From contig JARCOQ010000002.1 of NCBI GenBank assembly GCA_029207755.1, positions 87,074,087 to 87,138,086 on the forward strand: 64,000 bases of DNA, in the 5' to 3' direction. Position numbers and translations under genes: made by a program. The notes below the pieces were generated by a model. It was given only the letters and a program-made list of their open reading frames with translations, did not search any database and was not told the origin of the DNA. The DNA is from Chamaea fasciata. Lineage: Eukaryota > Chordata > Aves > Passeriformes > Sylviidae. Each line of letters begins with the position of its first letter. Positions within the stretch are counted from its first letter, which is position 1. Below are positions 12,201 to 25,479 of this stretch, in pieces.

Positions 12201-15200
12201 ATTATACTTTGCTGCTCTTCTCTCCAATATGAAAGAACAAATTTCCTGAACACTTTTTCTGATGGGAATTTGAATCTGTTAAAAATTTTGATGCTGCTTT
12301 TCTCCCTGAGATTTTTTCTTTAAAAATATTTGGTGGTAGCTTAAGTATACAGTTGTGAGGAGTTAGCGTTCCCTAGCTGGCAGGAAGCTGTATCTGCGCT
12401 TAGTTTGTACTTTCTTTTCAATCATACTATATATACTTTTTTTTAAAGGCAGACTGTCACTTTGGTCATAGAACTCTATCACTACAGTCAGCCGTTTTGC
12501 CTTAGAAAGCATCATTACAATATAAAACCAATAATGGTTATGAATATTAAAAGCAAAAAACAAAATTGAAGAAAAATGAAAGGAGTTAGATCTGAAGATG
12601 CAAACTGTACTAATGCTGTTTCTTTCTCTGTGTCTATGTGTTGGTTTCTTGGGGTAGGAATCACTCACAGTGAGTGAGTGAGTGAGTGAGATATGTTACT
12701 GACATATTCTTACTGATATTGTATGAAATTACTGAGGTATTTTTGAAGATTAAAGAAATTTAAAATATTCCCTCAATAAGATTGTATTTTTCAATTCTTT
12801 TTTGTTGTGATAGCATCAGGGAAAAACCCACAATATATGCTTTCTTTTTAATATCAGCCAATCCTGTTTTTCCTTTATTTTTTTCATTGATTGACTCAAA
12901 GAAAGATTTAAAAATGCTAGAAAATCTTACTGGCCACAATGCATTAAGAAGTTAATGGTTTCTTACAAATAAAGGATCATAATATGTCAATTAGTCTTGA
13001 TAGTAAAGACTGAAATCTTTTGTAAAGCTTCCTCATATACTTTACCTATACTGCTATTCAAGATGTTACTCAGATTCACTGAAAGATGTTTAATTTAGAA
13101 AGCTTGTAAAAAGTTTGGCATTTCTTGCTTCTCATAGCGATTATTAAAAATGAAACCAGTGAATTTCTGTCCTTGTTGGATGGTATCAATCAATATGAGC
13201 TAGCTCTCAGAGTTCATCATTACAGAATGTACTACAATAGTACAAGAAAAAAATACAATGAAATAACTCGTTTTTATAGACACATAATCTAAAGATTTTT
13301 ACAGTGTGTTTTCACTCCAGTTTCAAACACCAAAACATATTGTCTAAATGCATTTTTCACATTGGTCCTAGATGTCTAAGCTACAATTGCAGTCACTGGA
13401 AATATGTAGTTTGACTTCTATCCACACATATACTTCCAGTGACATCACGCTTTCCTTGCACAGCCTGTTTGTGAGTAAAAACAGACTTTTTCCAATTTGA
13501 CAAATAGTTCTAAAATGATGAAATGATGTTTAACTGACACCTCTTTGATGTCAGGTCCATTTTAAGAATATGTGTGGTTTTTCATTTGGGTATTTTTAAT
13601 TTTTTTTTCCATATTACCAAAAAAGTCTCAATATGTGGAAAAGATGTTTCTTTGCTGAATATTTTATCTACCTTAAAGCAAACGCAAAATTTTAAACTAT
13701 ATTTCTTATTCATCTGATATAGTGCAGAAATGAAAAAGAGCACAAGCAAAAGCACAAATAGAGTTCTTTATTGAAAGAGGTAGTCACCTCTTGGCAAAAT
13801 TTTGAAAGTTAAAACACAGATAATTTTAAACACCTGTGAACTAGGTAGAAACAGTGATGTCAAATCTCTCCCCATTCTGTGACAAAAATACTGTCTTTTG
13901 ACAGCCTGTTGGCATCAACGGAGATGATCAGAATCACATGAGCTCTAGTGCAAAAAGCAACCTCAAGACATTTATTTTCTGTCCCAATGGTATACTTTCA
14001 TATGAACTCTGTCTCCCTTATATTTATTCATCTCTTTGGGCCACTGAAATTGAATATTGAATACCCAAGTCAGGTCTCTTTGTGCACCAGGAAGGTCAGA
14101 CAACTTGATTACACCAGCTATAATCAAAGAGTATTCATTTTTTCATATCTGCTCGCCATTTCTGCAAGAACTGAACTTTGCCAGAAACAGCAGGATGGAT
14201 GAACAAATCTTTGGAAAAGAGTAATGCAGCACTGGGTATATGCAGCATTTGAGGAAAAAAATATTCTCTACTGAAAAACAACCCACAAACCTTAAAAGAT
14301 TAAAGTGTGTGTGGATATGTTTATTAACTATAAAATAAATGAATTTTTACCCTATGCAGAAACAAAGTGAGAAAGCTAGTGCAGAGGCAGGTCATCATGT
14401 GTGAAAAAAAGTTAAAGCTCATACCAGGCAAAGCTGAGCTTTCTTGTCGGATTTCATTCAGCTGCACTCATCTATAAAAGAGCTATTAAAAATATCCATT
14501 AGCTGTTAATTTAGAATACTTCAGACAGTGATCCCTAAACCTTCATTGATATCTTTCCAACAACCTCCTAATCTTTGAAAATTGTTGGCAAGAGCTTCAC
14601 TGAATCAGCCAATCATCAATCCTGGCTTTCATTATTTGAGTTAACACAGATGCATGACCTGCAAACAGTTAGAAGAAATACATATCTTCCCTTTTCTTAA
14701 AAGGCATACTTACAAGTAGAATTTGATTTCATGAATGGAGTTGCTTCTCTTATCTACGTCATCTCAAATTATTGTCAGAAAAACAGCACATAACAGCAGT
14801 AAAGCCAGAAACCGTCTATGCACAGTTTAGGAAAAAAAAGCCAGGAACTCTTCTTAAAACACCGCTAAAAATTATATTTTGCCTCTACTCTACATATTGC
14901 TACTCACAAGCAAGCAAAAAAACAAACAAAAAACAAAAGCAAATAAAAAAATAGTACTCTGATGAACTAAGTAAAATTTTGATGCGTTGTGATTTTTTCA
15001 TTGTCATTTCCTAGACAGACAAGCATCTTTCCATTGATTCAACTGGGAATACAGACACTGGACTTAAAATGTGTTATCTAATGACAAGGGAATAATGTTT
15101 CAAATATTTTCGGGGGTCTACTGAATTTAGGTACAAACATCTACTTTGTTTAATCTGGGGCATATCTTTTATGTTAATATCTGGTAATATATAAGCATTG

Positions 15201-16556
15201 CAATTCATGCATCAATCTGAGCATTCATTAGTTAAAAATGTTTCCTTAGACGCTAAAAGCCTTGTGTTATTTAAAAGGACATGTTTTTCTTTATAAATTC
15301 TAGCTACCTGCAAAGACAATTTTAGCACAAAATCCCATATGGTGGAGGATAATTTGCTAGTTTCCTCAAGAGTCTGTCTTCCCTCATATGAGATAATTTT
15401 TTTTGATTCAACTTTCCTATGGGCATTGCAGTTACTAAAGTGGTTGTCTTTGTGACCGGTACTGCTGCCTTTTGCTTCAGCAAACAGCCCCCAACACACT
15501 GTCAATTTGATTAGTTTAGATATATCTTAGAACTTCTGAATACAGAAAAGTATGGAAAAAGCGGAAAAAGCAGAAAAAGCAGACTTTTCTTGCTAATTCA
15601 AAATATTAAACTTGGAAGAAAAAAAAAAAGTAGAACAGCATTTATAAAGAAGTGGAAAACTATGAATGCAGAGACAGAATTCTAATGAACAGATGAGGAA
15701 TCTTTTTAAGAGATTCAACCGTGACTTAGATTTTAAGATGAAAGTTCAAAGAGGCTTTTTTTGCTTTGAAAAAATTACATACACACGTGGAATTTCATTT
15801 TTCACATTATAATATAGGAACACCGTATCTTGAAGCTGAGAGACTTTAAAAAAAAACCAAAACAACTTGGAATGCTTTTTTAAGCTCAGCCGCTTTGGAA
15901 AGACAGAAGCACAAATACACATTTATATTTGAAAATAATTTTGGACTTCAATCAGCATGGACTTTTTTCATTGCATCAGAAACTAAGCACAGTTGTTGGT
16001 GTCCTCCAAGCAAAATTCACAGAGCCAAGTATGAGAAATTCATGCAGAGCTATAAATATTAATCTGAATTACACACCAAGGATGTCCGCTAACACAGATT
16101 CAACAAACTAATGTGAATTTATTTCCTTTTTTTGTAGTCAACTGTACTAATATAATTACTTATGTTCTAAGTAAGAAGATATGCAATAATTTTAATAATT
16201 TTAATTTTAATTTAATTATTTTTTTTTTCTTTTAGTATAGCAGTTTCAAACATGAAGAATACATCATTAAGGGTCAAACACACGTGGACATGTTGGAGTT
16301 CTGTTCAGGGTATTCTTTTTATGTCATTCACCATATTCCCCAGCCTTAAAATATGTCTCAGAGATAGCTGCAAATTAATTACTAAACAGGCATTAAAGTG
16401 CAACATGATTCCTATTTCTATTTACAAATAGTCTTGTTCTAGCTAGGTAGAGGATCTTATTTTTCTTAAATCCTATGGATATAAGGGGCCAAGTTAGTTG
16501 ATTTTCCCTAGAAATCTGCCCACAGAAGATGTTGAAAACAAACTCATTCTTAGACA
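9212..16556. other. Unassigned AT-rich DNA
   Basis: No gene or mobile element recognised. A somewhat GC-richer patch at about 11353-11830 has an 84-codon forward frame with no family resemblance. The other frames (about 100 codons or fewer) look like chance. Minor low-complexity DNA occurs at about 14915-14952 (CAAA-rich) and 15551-15580 (GGAAAAAGC-like units). Confidence 0.55.
12671..12690. repeat. (TGAG)5 microsatellite
   Basis: Five perfect TGAG units. TCACTCAC at 12661-12668 just upstream is complementary, so a small hairpin is possible. Confidence 0.85.
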
Positions 16557-16561
16557 CAGGT
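16557..16561. repeat. Target-site duplication, left copy
   Basis: CAGGT immediately before the LTR at 16562-17105, matching CAGGT at 17106-17110. Five bases is the usual duplication length for ERV-L-type integration. Confidence 0.85.
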
Positions 16562-17105
16562 TGTAGTGCTTTGAAAGCAAAACAAATGAGAGGCTCCAAG
16601 TCAGAGATACAATTTAATAGGAAGAAAGAAAAGAAAGTAAAATAAAATAGATGCAATAATACAAAAGACCAGTGACAGAGTCAGAACACAACCTGAGCGT
16701 AGTGATGGAAGCAGTCCAGATGAGGTGGTCTTCCTGAAGCAGTGATCCCGTAGAAAGGTCTGGTAGCTCTCTGGTCCTCTGGGAATCCAGTGGGTAAGGG
16801 CTGCTTCTACTGTCCCAAACCCCAGCCTATATTCAGGTGGGAATACTTGGTTCCTCCCTCTGGGCGGAGCATCTCACAGTGGGATGATGAGTTATGCAGG
16901 GGGTCCTAGATGGTCCATTAAACAGAGATAGCTCCTGGAGAGAGTTACCTATGAGTCATGCAGGAAGGCATTTGATGGGCCATTAGCAGAAGATAGCCCT
17001 GAGGGAGGGGGCCCGGGAAGAGCACTGCTCCAACAATTGGATTCAACAATTCATTAAGATGGTGATAGAATACTTTGTGCACATCCTACACTACAACCCA
17101 GGACA
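16562..17105 (-). mobile_element. Solo LTR of an ERV-L-like element
   Basis: A 544-bp LTR. On the reverse strand it starts TGTCCTGGGTTGTAGTG and ends CACTACA, and it is flanked by a perfect 5-bp duplication (CAGGT). With no internal sequence between the duplications, it is a solo LTR left by recombination between two LTRs. It aligns without gaps to the LTR at 28136-28679, which is attached to an ERV-L-type integrase gene and sets the family. Counting by eye gives about 12 substitutions over 544 positions, roughly 98% identity. U3 carries two AP-1-like sites (one mutated), a GC box and a TATA-like box. It sits at the 5' edge of a CR1 fragment, so it is younger than that CR1 copy. Confidence 0.92.
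16826..16963 (-). promoter_or_regulatory. LTR U3 promoter motifs
   Basis: In transcription order on the reverse strand: an AP-1-type site (CTGCATGACTCAT, 16951-16963), a second copy of the same 13-mer with one change that spoils the core (16887-16899, TGACTCA becomes TAACTCA), a GC box (CCGCCC, 16862-16867), and a TATA-like AATATAGG (16826-16833). The order suits an LTR promoter. Activity is inferred only. Confidence 0.55.
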
Positions 17106-17110
17106 CAGGT
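17106..17110. repeat. Target-site duplication, right copy
   Basis: CAGGT directly after the LTR, identical to 16557-16561. It continues into CTAGAGGAG, which fits the CR1 text that follows, so the duplicated bases may have belonged to the CR1 copy. Confidence 0.85.
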
Positions 17111-17516
17111 CTAGAGGAGAAACCATGCCAGGAGTATCTGAGGTTACTTGGTCTGTTCAGCCTGGAGGAGATTTCATTGCAGTCTTGAGGAGGTTCCTCA
17201 TGAGAGGCAGTGCAGGGGCAGGCCCCGAACTCTTCTCTGTGGTGGCTAGTGTTAGGACCCAAGGGATCAGCATGAAACTGTCAGGGGAGACATAGGTTAA
17301 GCATTAGAACATATTCTCCACCCAGAGGGTGGCTGGGCACTGGAACAGGCTCCCCAGGCAAGTGGTCACAGCACCAGAGTTCAAGAAGCATTTGGACAAT
17401 GCTCTCAGAGGCAGGGTGTGACCCTTCGGATTGCCCTGTGCAGGGTCAGGAGTAAACCTTGATGATCCTTGTGGGTCCCTTTCATCTCAGGATATTCCTT
17501 GGTTCTATGATTTTCA
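17111..17516 (+). mobile_element. CR1 LINE fragment, 3' end
   Basis: A 5'-truncated CR1 copy. Recognisable CR1 blocks in order are GGTCTGTTCAGCCTGGAGGA, ACCCAGAGGGTGGCTGGGCA, CTGGAACAGGCTCCCCAGG and the terminal GGTTCTATGA. This covers the last part of the ORF2 region and the 3' UTR. The coding frame is broken and the copy is dead. The solo LTR abuts its 5' side. Confidence 0.88.
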
Positions 17517-20157
17517 TTACACACTTTTAAGATAAATTGCAAGCCTTAAATTCATGAAGTCAAATAAAAAAGAAAGTAGTAATAGTTCAATGAAACAAAA
17601 ACCTCACCACTGAACATTGCAACGACACTGAATAGTGGCTATTAGGTAGTACCTAAATATTGTCTGAGATGAAAGAAGGAACTTCAAAAAAAAGAAAGAA
17701 AAAGTATTTGAAATACAACTGGTGCAATCCAAGAGAATTTGGTATTTCTTGTATGCACCAAATTACCTATTACTTTGGATTTTCTTCCTATCCTTTCTTT
17801 ATAACCTAACTTGCATTTCATATATCCAAATGTAGGTGCATCAGGAAGCTAAAAATTACATTGGACATCTTCAAAAGATCATGAAATCTATGGCCTTTGA
17901 GAGCAGATCAAAAATAATATGGAAATTACAAGATAGGTGCAAGAGGTAGTTGTTTGAAATTTAAATTTCTTACTAACATATATTTTATGCTCAGTTGTGT
18001 GCCTGATTTTTGGATGCAGTTACTGTGACGCTGGTGATAACACCTTTTTCATGAAATCATATTTTGTTTCCAATACTTAGTAAGATTTGGAAATGGTTCA
18101 TGATCTTCCATGAGATAGGAATTAACGGCAAACTAATATAAATTTGACAGTGTCACACTTCGTTTCTGTTAAATTCTAATGTGTGTCTAATTGAAAAATC
18201 AGATCCAATGTGCATTTTTTATATATCATGTTATAAAAAGCGCATAAATACATTCATGTATATTATCAAGCCTTTTATTGAAAGTTGACACAATAATGGA
18301 GAAATGCAATAATAGATAATGTCTTATTATTTACTTCCGTAACTGGAATGGAGAAAGTTCTAACCTAGGAAAGTAGACAGTTTATTGTCTCTCATTTTTC
18401 TTTTCCATTATGTTATGCCAGGTGAAAACCATTTTCTGAATAAATCTGTTTTCTCCAGGATATAGGGTAGTGAGAGGATGTAAAATCTCTTGGATCTCAG
18501 CTTCAGATGGCCCAATCCTGGTGAAATCAAAAGAACCATAGCAAATTATGTCTGTAAAGGATGTGGCTCAATTGTACCTGAAGATTAAAAGGAAGAAGTG
18601 TTTTAAAATGTTACACAACTATTCACAGGTACATACAGGAATTGCAAAACAGTTGCTCCAGGTCTTATTAAAATGGCATTAAACACTTAATACTGCAGAC
18701 ATTTTTCTGACAGATCACCTCTCCAGGCCTTGACAGCTCCCATGTGCCCAGTGAAACTCCTTGACGAAATATAGGTGATAGAGACACTGTCATTCATATG
18801 CTGCAGTGATCAGTGTGACATAACAGCATGGACCGACACATGCTTTGCAATTTTAACTTCTAGTGCTTCCTTTATCACTATCAGTATGTATTGAATTTTT
18901 ATATTTGCTTTCTTAGCCGTACAATATTACCTCCTTCTACCTTTACCTGCTTCTTTGTTTCTTTCATTTTCCCATCCAAATTGCCAGTTACTCCATAACT
19001 GCCACAACCTATTAATTGACATTAACCTCGGGTGATCCCTGATGTTTGTCATCCTAAAAATGTTCAGATCATAATTGCCCTAAGTTTAATAAGGGATGCC
19101 AAGGTGGAGAGAGGCTAGTAGAGGCTACATTAATTTTCTTGGAGTAATAGAGGTAAAAACCACTATATCTTCAATTGAAGACATGACCTGAATCTCTACA
19201 GAGCATTACATTATTTTATGACCTGTTCTTAAAGCCAATACCAGGCTAGTTCAGCATCCACCTGTATCCCCCTCCAACGCATGATAAAGTAATAGAAAAA
19301 ATTAATAAGAAAAACTAGTGTGAACAGTACTTGAGATAAACACAAACCATAAAGAAGTTCAAATAGAGAGACAGACAGATGAACAGGAGACTATAAACTT
19401 ATTTATTAGAGGAAAATAAAAGGAGAATTATGTTCTTTGACTCAGCTGAGGGAAGCACTTAAGCATACACAAAAAATCATCTATATTAACAGGCAAGTTG
19501 AACTAGTGACTTCAATGAAGCCTCAGTTTGGGTTTCACTCCAGCAGCATCCTGAACAGAAGGAAGCCTTACATTGCCAAGTTCTCCACAAAGCACAAGCC
19601 AAACGCTGTCTGGGCTGACCTCTGCCTCCAGAACAAAGTTACTCTGGTCTCTGCAGATGTGTATTTCACTGCAACAGGCAGCAAGTGAGACCTGGGGCAT
19701 GCTTCTGTACTGGAGTCAAGAAGTCTCAGGTGATGAAGGAAGGACTAAAGCATCTGTATTGCCAGAATTTATGTGAAATCAGAAAGGATATCTTTACATT
19801 AGGAACCTGCTGATAACATGAAGGGGTCTGTTGTGTCCTTCTACCCAGAAGTATAGGGCTGTAAATTGCTAAAGGTGGTCACTATTGAAAGTGAGACACA
19901 GTTCAGAAAAAAAACCCATGGAATTACATGCCTATCTTAAGAAAGGCAAAGTTCAGCCAGTGTGGTTAAGCTTGCCTGACAAATGAATGTGTAATCAACT
20001 GCAGAAGATACAGATGATGTGGTGGAGAGAAAATGAAAGATAGAACTCCCTGAAAAAAACCCCAAACAAACAGAGGCAGAAAGGATTACAGTATTCAGCT
20101 CAAATGAGTTATATTTGACAAAAAGGAGGGACCACCAATTAGAAAAAAATCATCAGC
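17517..20157. other. Unassigned AT-rich DNA
   Basis: No gene recognised. 19437-19688 has an 83-codon forward frame of slightly higher GC with no family resemblance. Its start region (GCACTTAAGCATAC, then GACTTCAATG at 19507) recalls the repeat described at 33097-33200, but the match is too weak to call. Confidence 0.5.
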
Positions 20158-20441
20158 TGTAGACTTGATATTTTCTGAGCTAGCTCTTCTCAAAGGAAAT
20201 ATTTCAACAGTTTTCTTTTTCCTGAAACAACCTTGTGTAAACAATATTCCTTCCCCGTAACAACAAGTGTTGTTTGCTATTTCTGTTACTTAGCCAATGG
20301 GAGAGATATCAGCCCTATGGGCCGATAACGCCTTAGTGAAGCATGTTATAAAAGAGCTGAATGAATTGTAAATAAAGCCTTCTGATTTCCACTGCCTTCT
20401 GACTGGAGTCAAGCATCTTTATTTTGTGACCTATTGCAACA
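20158..20441 (+). mobile_element. Possible short solo LTR (class II-like)
   Basis: A TG...CA-bounded segment with LTR-like organisation: a TATA box (TTATAAAAG, 20346-20354), a poly(A) signal AATAAA only about 20 bases later (20371-20376), and a C/T-rich tail ending CCTATTGCAACA. The short TATA-to-AATAAA spacing resembles avian alpharetrovirus-related (ERVK-type) LTRs. Both boundaries are guesses. The flanks share only ATCA (ATCAGC on the left, ATCAAG on the right), so a target duplication is not established. No internal genes are attached. It could instead be a chance combination of TATA and AATAAA. Confidence 0.45.
20346..20376 (+). promoter_or_regulatory. TATA box and poly(A) signal pair
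   Basis: TTATAAAAG at 20346-20354 followed by AATAAA at 20371-20376, inside the proposed LTR at 20158-20441. Confidence 0.45.
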
Positions 20442-23400
20442 ATCAAGATTATCCCATTCATTGTTTACAAGGTTGAACTTGCAAAGAATGCTTGGATCTC
20501 CAAACTTGAAAAGATGCTAGGAGCTGGTTTGCATTGCCAAGGAGCTCATCCTGCATTGTGTTGGGTTGTGGAAGAAGTGGGTTGTGTTCTTATCCTTCAG
20601 AGATGGAAGGGAACCTGGTGGGAGGAAAGGGTCAGTGGAGAAAAATAATGCTTACAAAATCCACAGTTTAAAATCAGCTGGGATTTCTCTTTCTGATGCA
20701 TATCACAAAGCAAAGTAGGACTGACTTTTCTCCAAGGATGCTGTGAATATGTCCAGAATTACCTGCTTTCGTGTTCCCAAAGTGGAAGCCATGAGGGACA
20801 CCCACACCACTGGCCATGGCTGGTAATCAGAGAGCTTAGGACTACTCAAGTGTGCAGATGCTGAGGGTCAGGAAGTCAGTGCTCTCAAGCAAAAAGGACA
20901 CCTAGGAAGCTATTGAAGCACCAAATTAATACTTGTGGTAATGACTGGGTAGCAAAAGGGACTAATCCCTGCAAGCAACTAAAATATTGAGGGAAAAAGA
21001 TATCAGCAAGAGAGGAAAACAACTAGCAAGGATCAATGGACCCAAACCCCTGCAAGTGCAAAGAAATAAGGTTTTCATGGAAAAGTGGAATTGCAAATGT
21101 ATTATGTTGTACAATTTACTTGTTAGTAAATGAGAACTGGAAAGAGAAGCCCAGTAGAACTCAGTTCACAAGATTGTTTTCCTCCATATATCTGACATAG
21201 TAAAGCTATAGTTTTGTTAGGAATCTAAGTTTTCTCAAAAGCTTTTATTATCACTGGTATACTAAGCTATAAATGCCTCTAAAATGTTGAAAGAAGAGAA
21301 CAAAAATGAAGACAGAAATTGGGTTTTCATTTTGCGTGTTCTGCATCAGTTTTTAATTTATGATTAGACTATTAAAAATATGTAGTTTTGCAAACTTCTA
21401 TTCTTAAGCTTATTTAATATAAGAATTTAAGTGACTAAATCACTTGCATCCTCTTGTTCCTCCAAGGACCATTCACTTTATTTCATGAAAAGAAGTTACA
21501 CAGTTTGCCTTCCAGGTTGTTAAAGCAGGATTTTTTGGTCTCTAGTAGTTACATGATTTCGCTTATATTCTCCCCAGTAGAGAGATATATGATTTTAAAA
21601 ATACCTATTGCAACTTTCAAAATTATTTTCAGGAGCTTGGTAAAAGTACTGAAGTTAATTTAATCTCTTAGTTTCCATCTAGTAATCAGGTCTGAAAAAA
21701 CAGTGTTGTTACGTTCCAGGCAGCAGCAGCTAACTATCCTAGCAGTCTCTGCTGTCTGTCGTTTCATAGAATGAAGATGAAATTAATGAGCCTGACTCCA
21801 GAAGAATAGATATTCACCTAAGTTGGAAGGATAGAATCACACAACTTCAGTGATTTAAATACATATACTGTACTGTCATAAGGACACTTGAGTAGGAAGA
21901 TTGCTTCTGTTGGGATCACAGCTGTTTTCTTTGGAATAGCATTTTTAAATTGTGGCCCGCCAGAAGAGACATCATACAGATATTCCCAGTCTCTGCCTCA
22001 AGTCACACAAGAAAAGGATGCATAGGATACATTATCTGTCGGTACCTCAGGTGTTCTGAAAGGAAACTACTTCTTGGGTGACATATGGGAAAGATTGTCC
22101 CTTATCCCCTTTATCTACTCACAGGCTCTTCCTCTAGCCTCTGGCTGTTTTCTTTCTAAGGTTTCCACCTTGAGGACCTCCTTCTTTGAAATTTGGAACT
22201 GCAGTTCTGAAACTTGCTAAGTGGACCTTGAAGGGGAATAGAACTAGCCTTTACTTTCTCCACAGGTGGGTGGTCACTTGGCTGAGAATATTTGGTTCAT
22301 TTAAAAGTTCATTGAAAGTGAAAGATTACCAGCTAAATAAACTTCATTTCCTCCTTATCTAGCAGAATATGGCTTTACACAGATTCTAGAGCATTGGAAA
22401 AAACTTCATGCACAGAAATACTCACAGACCTGGAAAAGGGTAAGGGAATGGATGTGCAAAGAGTGAAAAAGTAGCTGCACAACCTTGTTCTGCAGCACTC
22501 AATCTGTCAGGATGACTTCTTGTGGCAATAGGGCACTGGGGGGGATGGAACCTCTTTATCAGTACTGAGATGTGTAAGGACTGGACACAACTGATGTGGC
22601 AGCCCAGCAAAGTGACACACACCCAGGGCTGGTCACTTAGAGGTTGGATACTGTAATATACAGTACTCTTTTTGAATAGCTCAAGCAGATATACAGGTTT
22701 TTTTCTGATGTATTTTTGTCTACCATAACTACCAAAGTGCAGAGCTTATAATACTCTGACCCTGTACAACACTACATTCATCTCTAAGTCACAAATGCAG
22801 ACTCAAAACTAGTTTTTTCACACACAGGCAAATGAGAAAAATATACTGCAAATTGCAACTACAGGAAGTAAGTATATTTTTGTATCATTCTGGAATAATT
22901 CATTGACAAATATAAAGCGAGACATATATTGCTCTTGTAACCATGTGTTAATGATGAAATACAACATCAAGAATTTTAATTTTACTGAAATTACAGTTGT
23001 CAAAATAATTGCATTAGTTAATTTAAAATTCTTCATTGGAGAATGGCCCAGGCTATATCTCTGTTGCTCAAAATGTTTTATTGTGTAATCACTGAGCTCT
23101 TTTGATGAGCAATTTCTTTAATGTTATGCTATATATATATGTATGGCAAAACTGTGAGTGATCTTTGTTTTTATATAGTACTGTGTTTTGCATATAAAAT
23201 ACATTATGCATATTCTCTCTCCTTGTCTCCAACTCCTACCTTCAGAAAGCAGAGAATGGAGATCCAATGTTCCCTGGTGACTGTGATTGCTTTTTGGTTT
23301 GTTCAAGCCTTCAAACCTCTTTGTTTCCCAAACTATCCACCTGTAAAATAACTGTAACAATCTCAACCGTGCAGCTACTTCAGATTCCTGGACTGAGGAC

Positions 23401-23762
23401 TGACACAGTGCTTTAGGTACAACATCCGCCACCTTCTCCCTTTGCTTCTGCTCTTTTCCTCTGTTACACTGGCAGCTTGGAGAATAAGCAGGAATTATTT
23501 CTTGCAGGGGAATAATCTGTCCTAGGCTGCTTAAATTAACTTTATGCAGAAAATGGCCATGCTACATCACAGCCAGGCCCATAATATCTTGACAGAAAAG
23601 GATGATAAGTAGTCCCTTTTCTCTGATGGCATCTTTCCCTTTCTCTGGATGCTGATCTGCTGTGTCTGCCTGCCTGCTTTGTTCACACCAAAACATCCAC
23701 TTTCCTTCAGCTTCCTCAGAAAATACACTGACTTTTTCAAAATACACAATTTATTGGTTTGT

Positions 23763-23824
23763 ATGTCCAAAGATGATCTGGGTGATGTTGGCAATGTCCA
23801 AAGATGATCTGGGTGATGTTGGCA
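23763..23824. repeat. Perfect 31-bp tandem duplication
   Basis: Two adjacent identical 31-base units (23763-23793 and 23794-23824), each beginning ATGTCCAAAGATGATCTGGG. The lack of any mismatch points to a recent duplication. Confidence 0.95.
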
Positions 23825-24143
23825 ATGGTTTTGCATTCCAGTAAGCTTAAGGATGGTGAAAACAAAAAAAGCAGAGGTAATGGCTAATTGAGCAATGTGG
23901 TTTTGCTGTTCCTCTGTAGAGGAACAGATCCACAATCAGCTTGCTCAATACCAGAAGTCATTTGAGGATGAGGACATGGAGCTGACATGGCATGGCTCAG
24001 AAGAAAATCCACGGTTTAGAATATTTTTTATGGTGTAGTTTCTTCATCTGATTAACACAGCAGACCACTGGTACTCTGTTTGGCTGTGTGTTGTGGAACA
24101 CGTGGAGGAGAGCATATAACCTACAATGGGAACTGTAGCAAAT

Positions 24144-24158
24144 GAGAGAGAGAGAGAG
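24144..24158. repeat. (GA)n microsatellite
   Basis: About seven perfect GA units followed by CAGATACAG. Confidence 0.85.
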
Positions 24159-25434
24159 ACAGATACAGAAACAAAAAAGGATAAAGTCCTGTCTGGGAAA
24201 TCACACATAACCTGAAATTATGTGTTAAGTAGTGGACCTGATGGTGCTGTGATGCAAACTGTGGTGCCACATGGATATGCACTGACTTACATCCTCTGAA
24301 GATTTAATCTCCAGACTATCAAACTGTTCACGCTGGAATGCCAGTATTTAACTAACCTTGGAGAGCTACAAAATGTGCATTAATAAAACAGCCCACAGAA
24401 GGCTGGAAGGCAAAGTAGTACAGCAATTCTCAGCAACACACTGTGATGTACACAGTCTGAGCATAATGGAAACAGTTAATTGATAAATAAAGCTACTAAA
24501 TATTGTCTGTGCATTTAGACAGTGCATTGAACAGTTTCTCATTGTGCAGGGGAAATAGGTACACTTTCAACCACCCTGATTCACCTTTCGACATTTCATG
24601 ACTATGTCTTATTGCTCAGTTGAGCATAAATTCATAGATTTTATGGTTAAGGGAGCTTGAGATGGGCTGCTATATTTTCAGCACTTAGTTCTGACACTTC
24701 TTATTGGACCATCTGCTGTCACCTTAAAGAGACAAGTGTATATTATCAAGGTAAACATACAAATCATTCCAGCATTTGATATTAAAAAAAAAAAGGAGAA
24801 ATCTTTAAAAATATTGATCCAAATATGTCATTTATGTTACAGAGATAAGTTCTTAAAAAAGAAAATAATATAAATATTGTCTGTGCAGATTCAAACAGGG
24901 TATTTTCACCACACCATAAAAATGTTTGCTGTTTACAGAGCTTTACAATTTATTTGTTTCAATGAAAATGCAAAATTCATTCTAGTTCCAGTAGATTAAT
25001 TTTAAAAGAAAAGAAAAAGAGAATATAAAAAAATTATCACAATTATTTTGGAATTGAATGGTATTATCCAACACTACGATTAAAAGTCAATCATTCAGGG
25101 TCTGAGTGCATCTGAAAACAGGTGAAGACATTCTAACATTCATCTATGTGCACACAAAAGAGATTTATATAAATAAATATATGTGCACACTTGTAGTCAG
25201 GCTTAATACAAGCCATAGTTTCACATTCTAGAAAGAGAGATGCACATGACATACATTGTTAGGGGAAGGATCATTGAACTTTGAAGCAAAACTAAATCTT
25301 ATCAAGGTTTATATACATTTCGTGGCATACGACTCTGATAATACTATGAAACAATAGTTATTGCCTGTAAGACCTATGGCATGAATAAATCTGCTGACAC
25401 ACTCCCATCTTTAGTTTCCATCAGCACCTTGATC

Positions 25435-25438
<4 letters not shown>

Positions 25439-25472
<34 letters not shown>
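25439..25472. repeat. (AC)17 microsatellite
   Basis: An uninterrupted AC dinucleotide run that then degrades into AAACACAAACATATAT. Its purity and length make it likely to vary in length between individuals. Confidence 0.95.

Positions 25473-25479
<7 letters not shown>

Noticed and set aside
25439..25472. CRISPR-like or regulatory array
   Set aside because: It is a plain AC microsatellite with no spacers. I saw no CRISPR array, operon or prokaryotic signal anywhere in the window.
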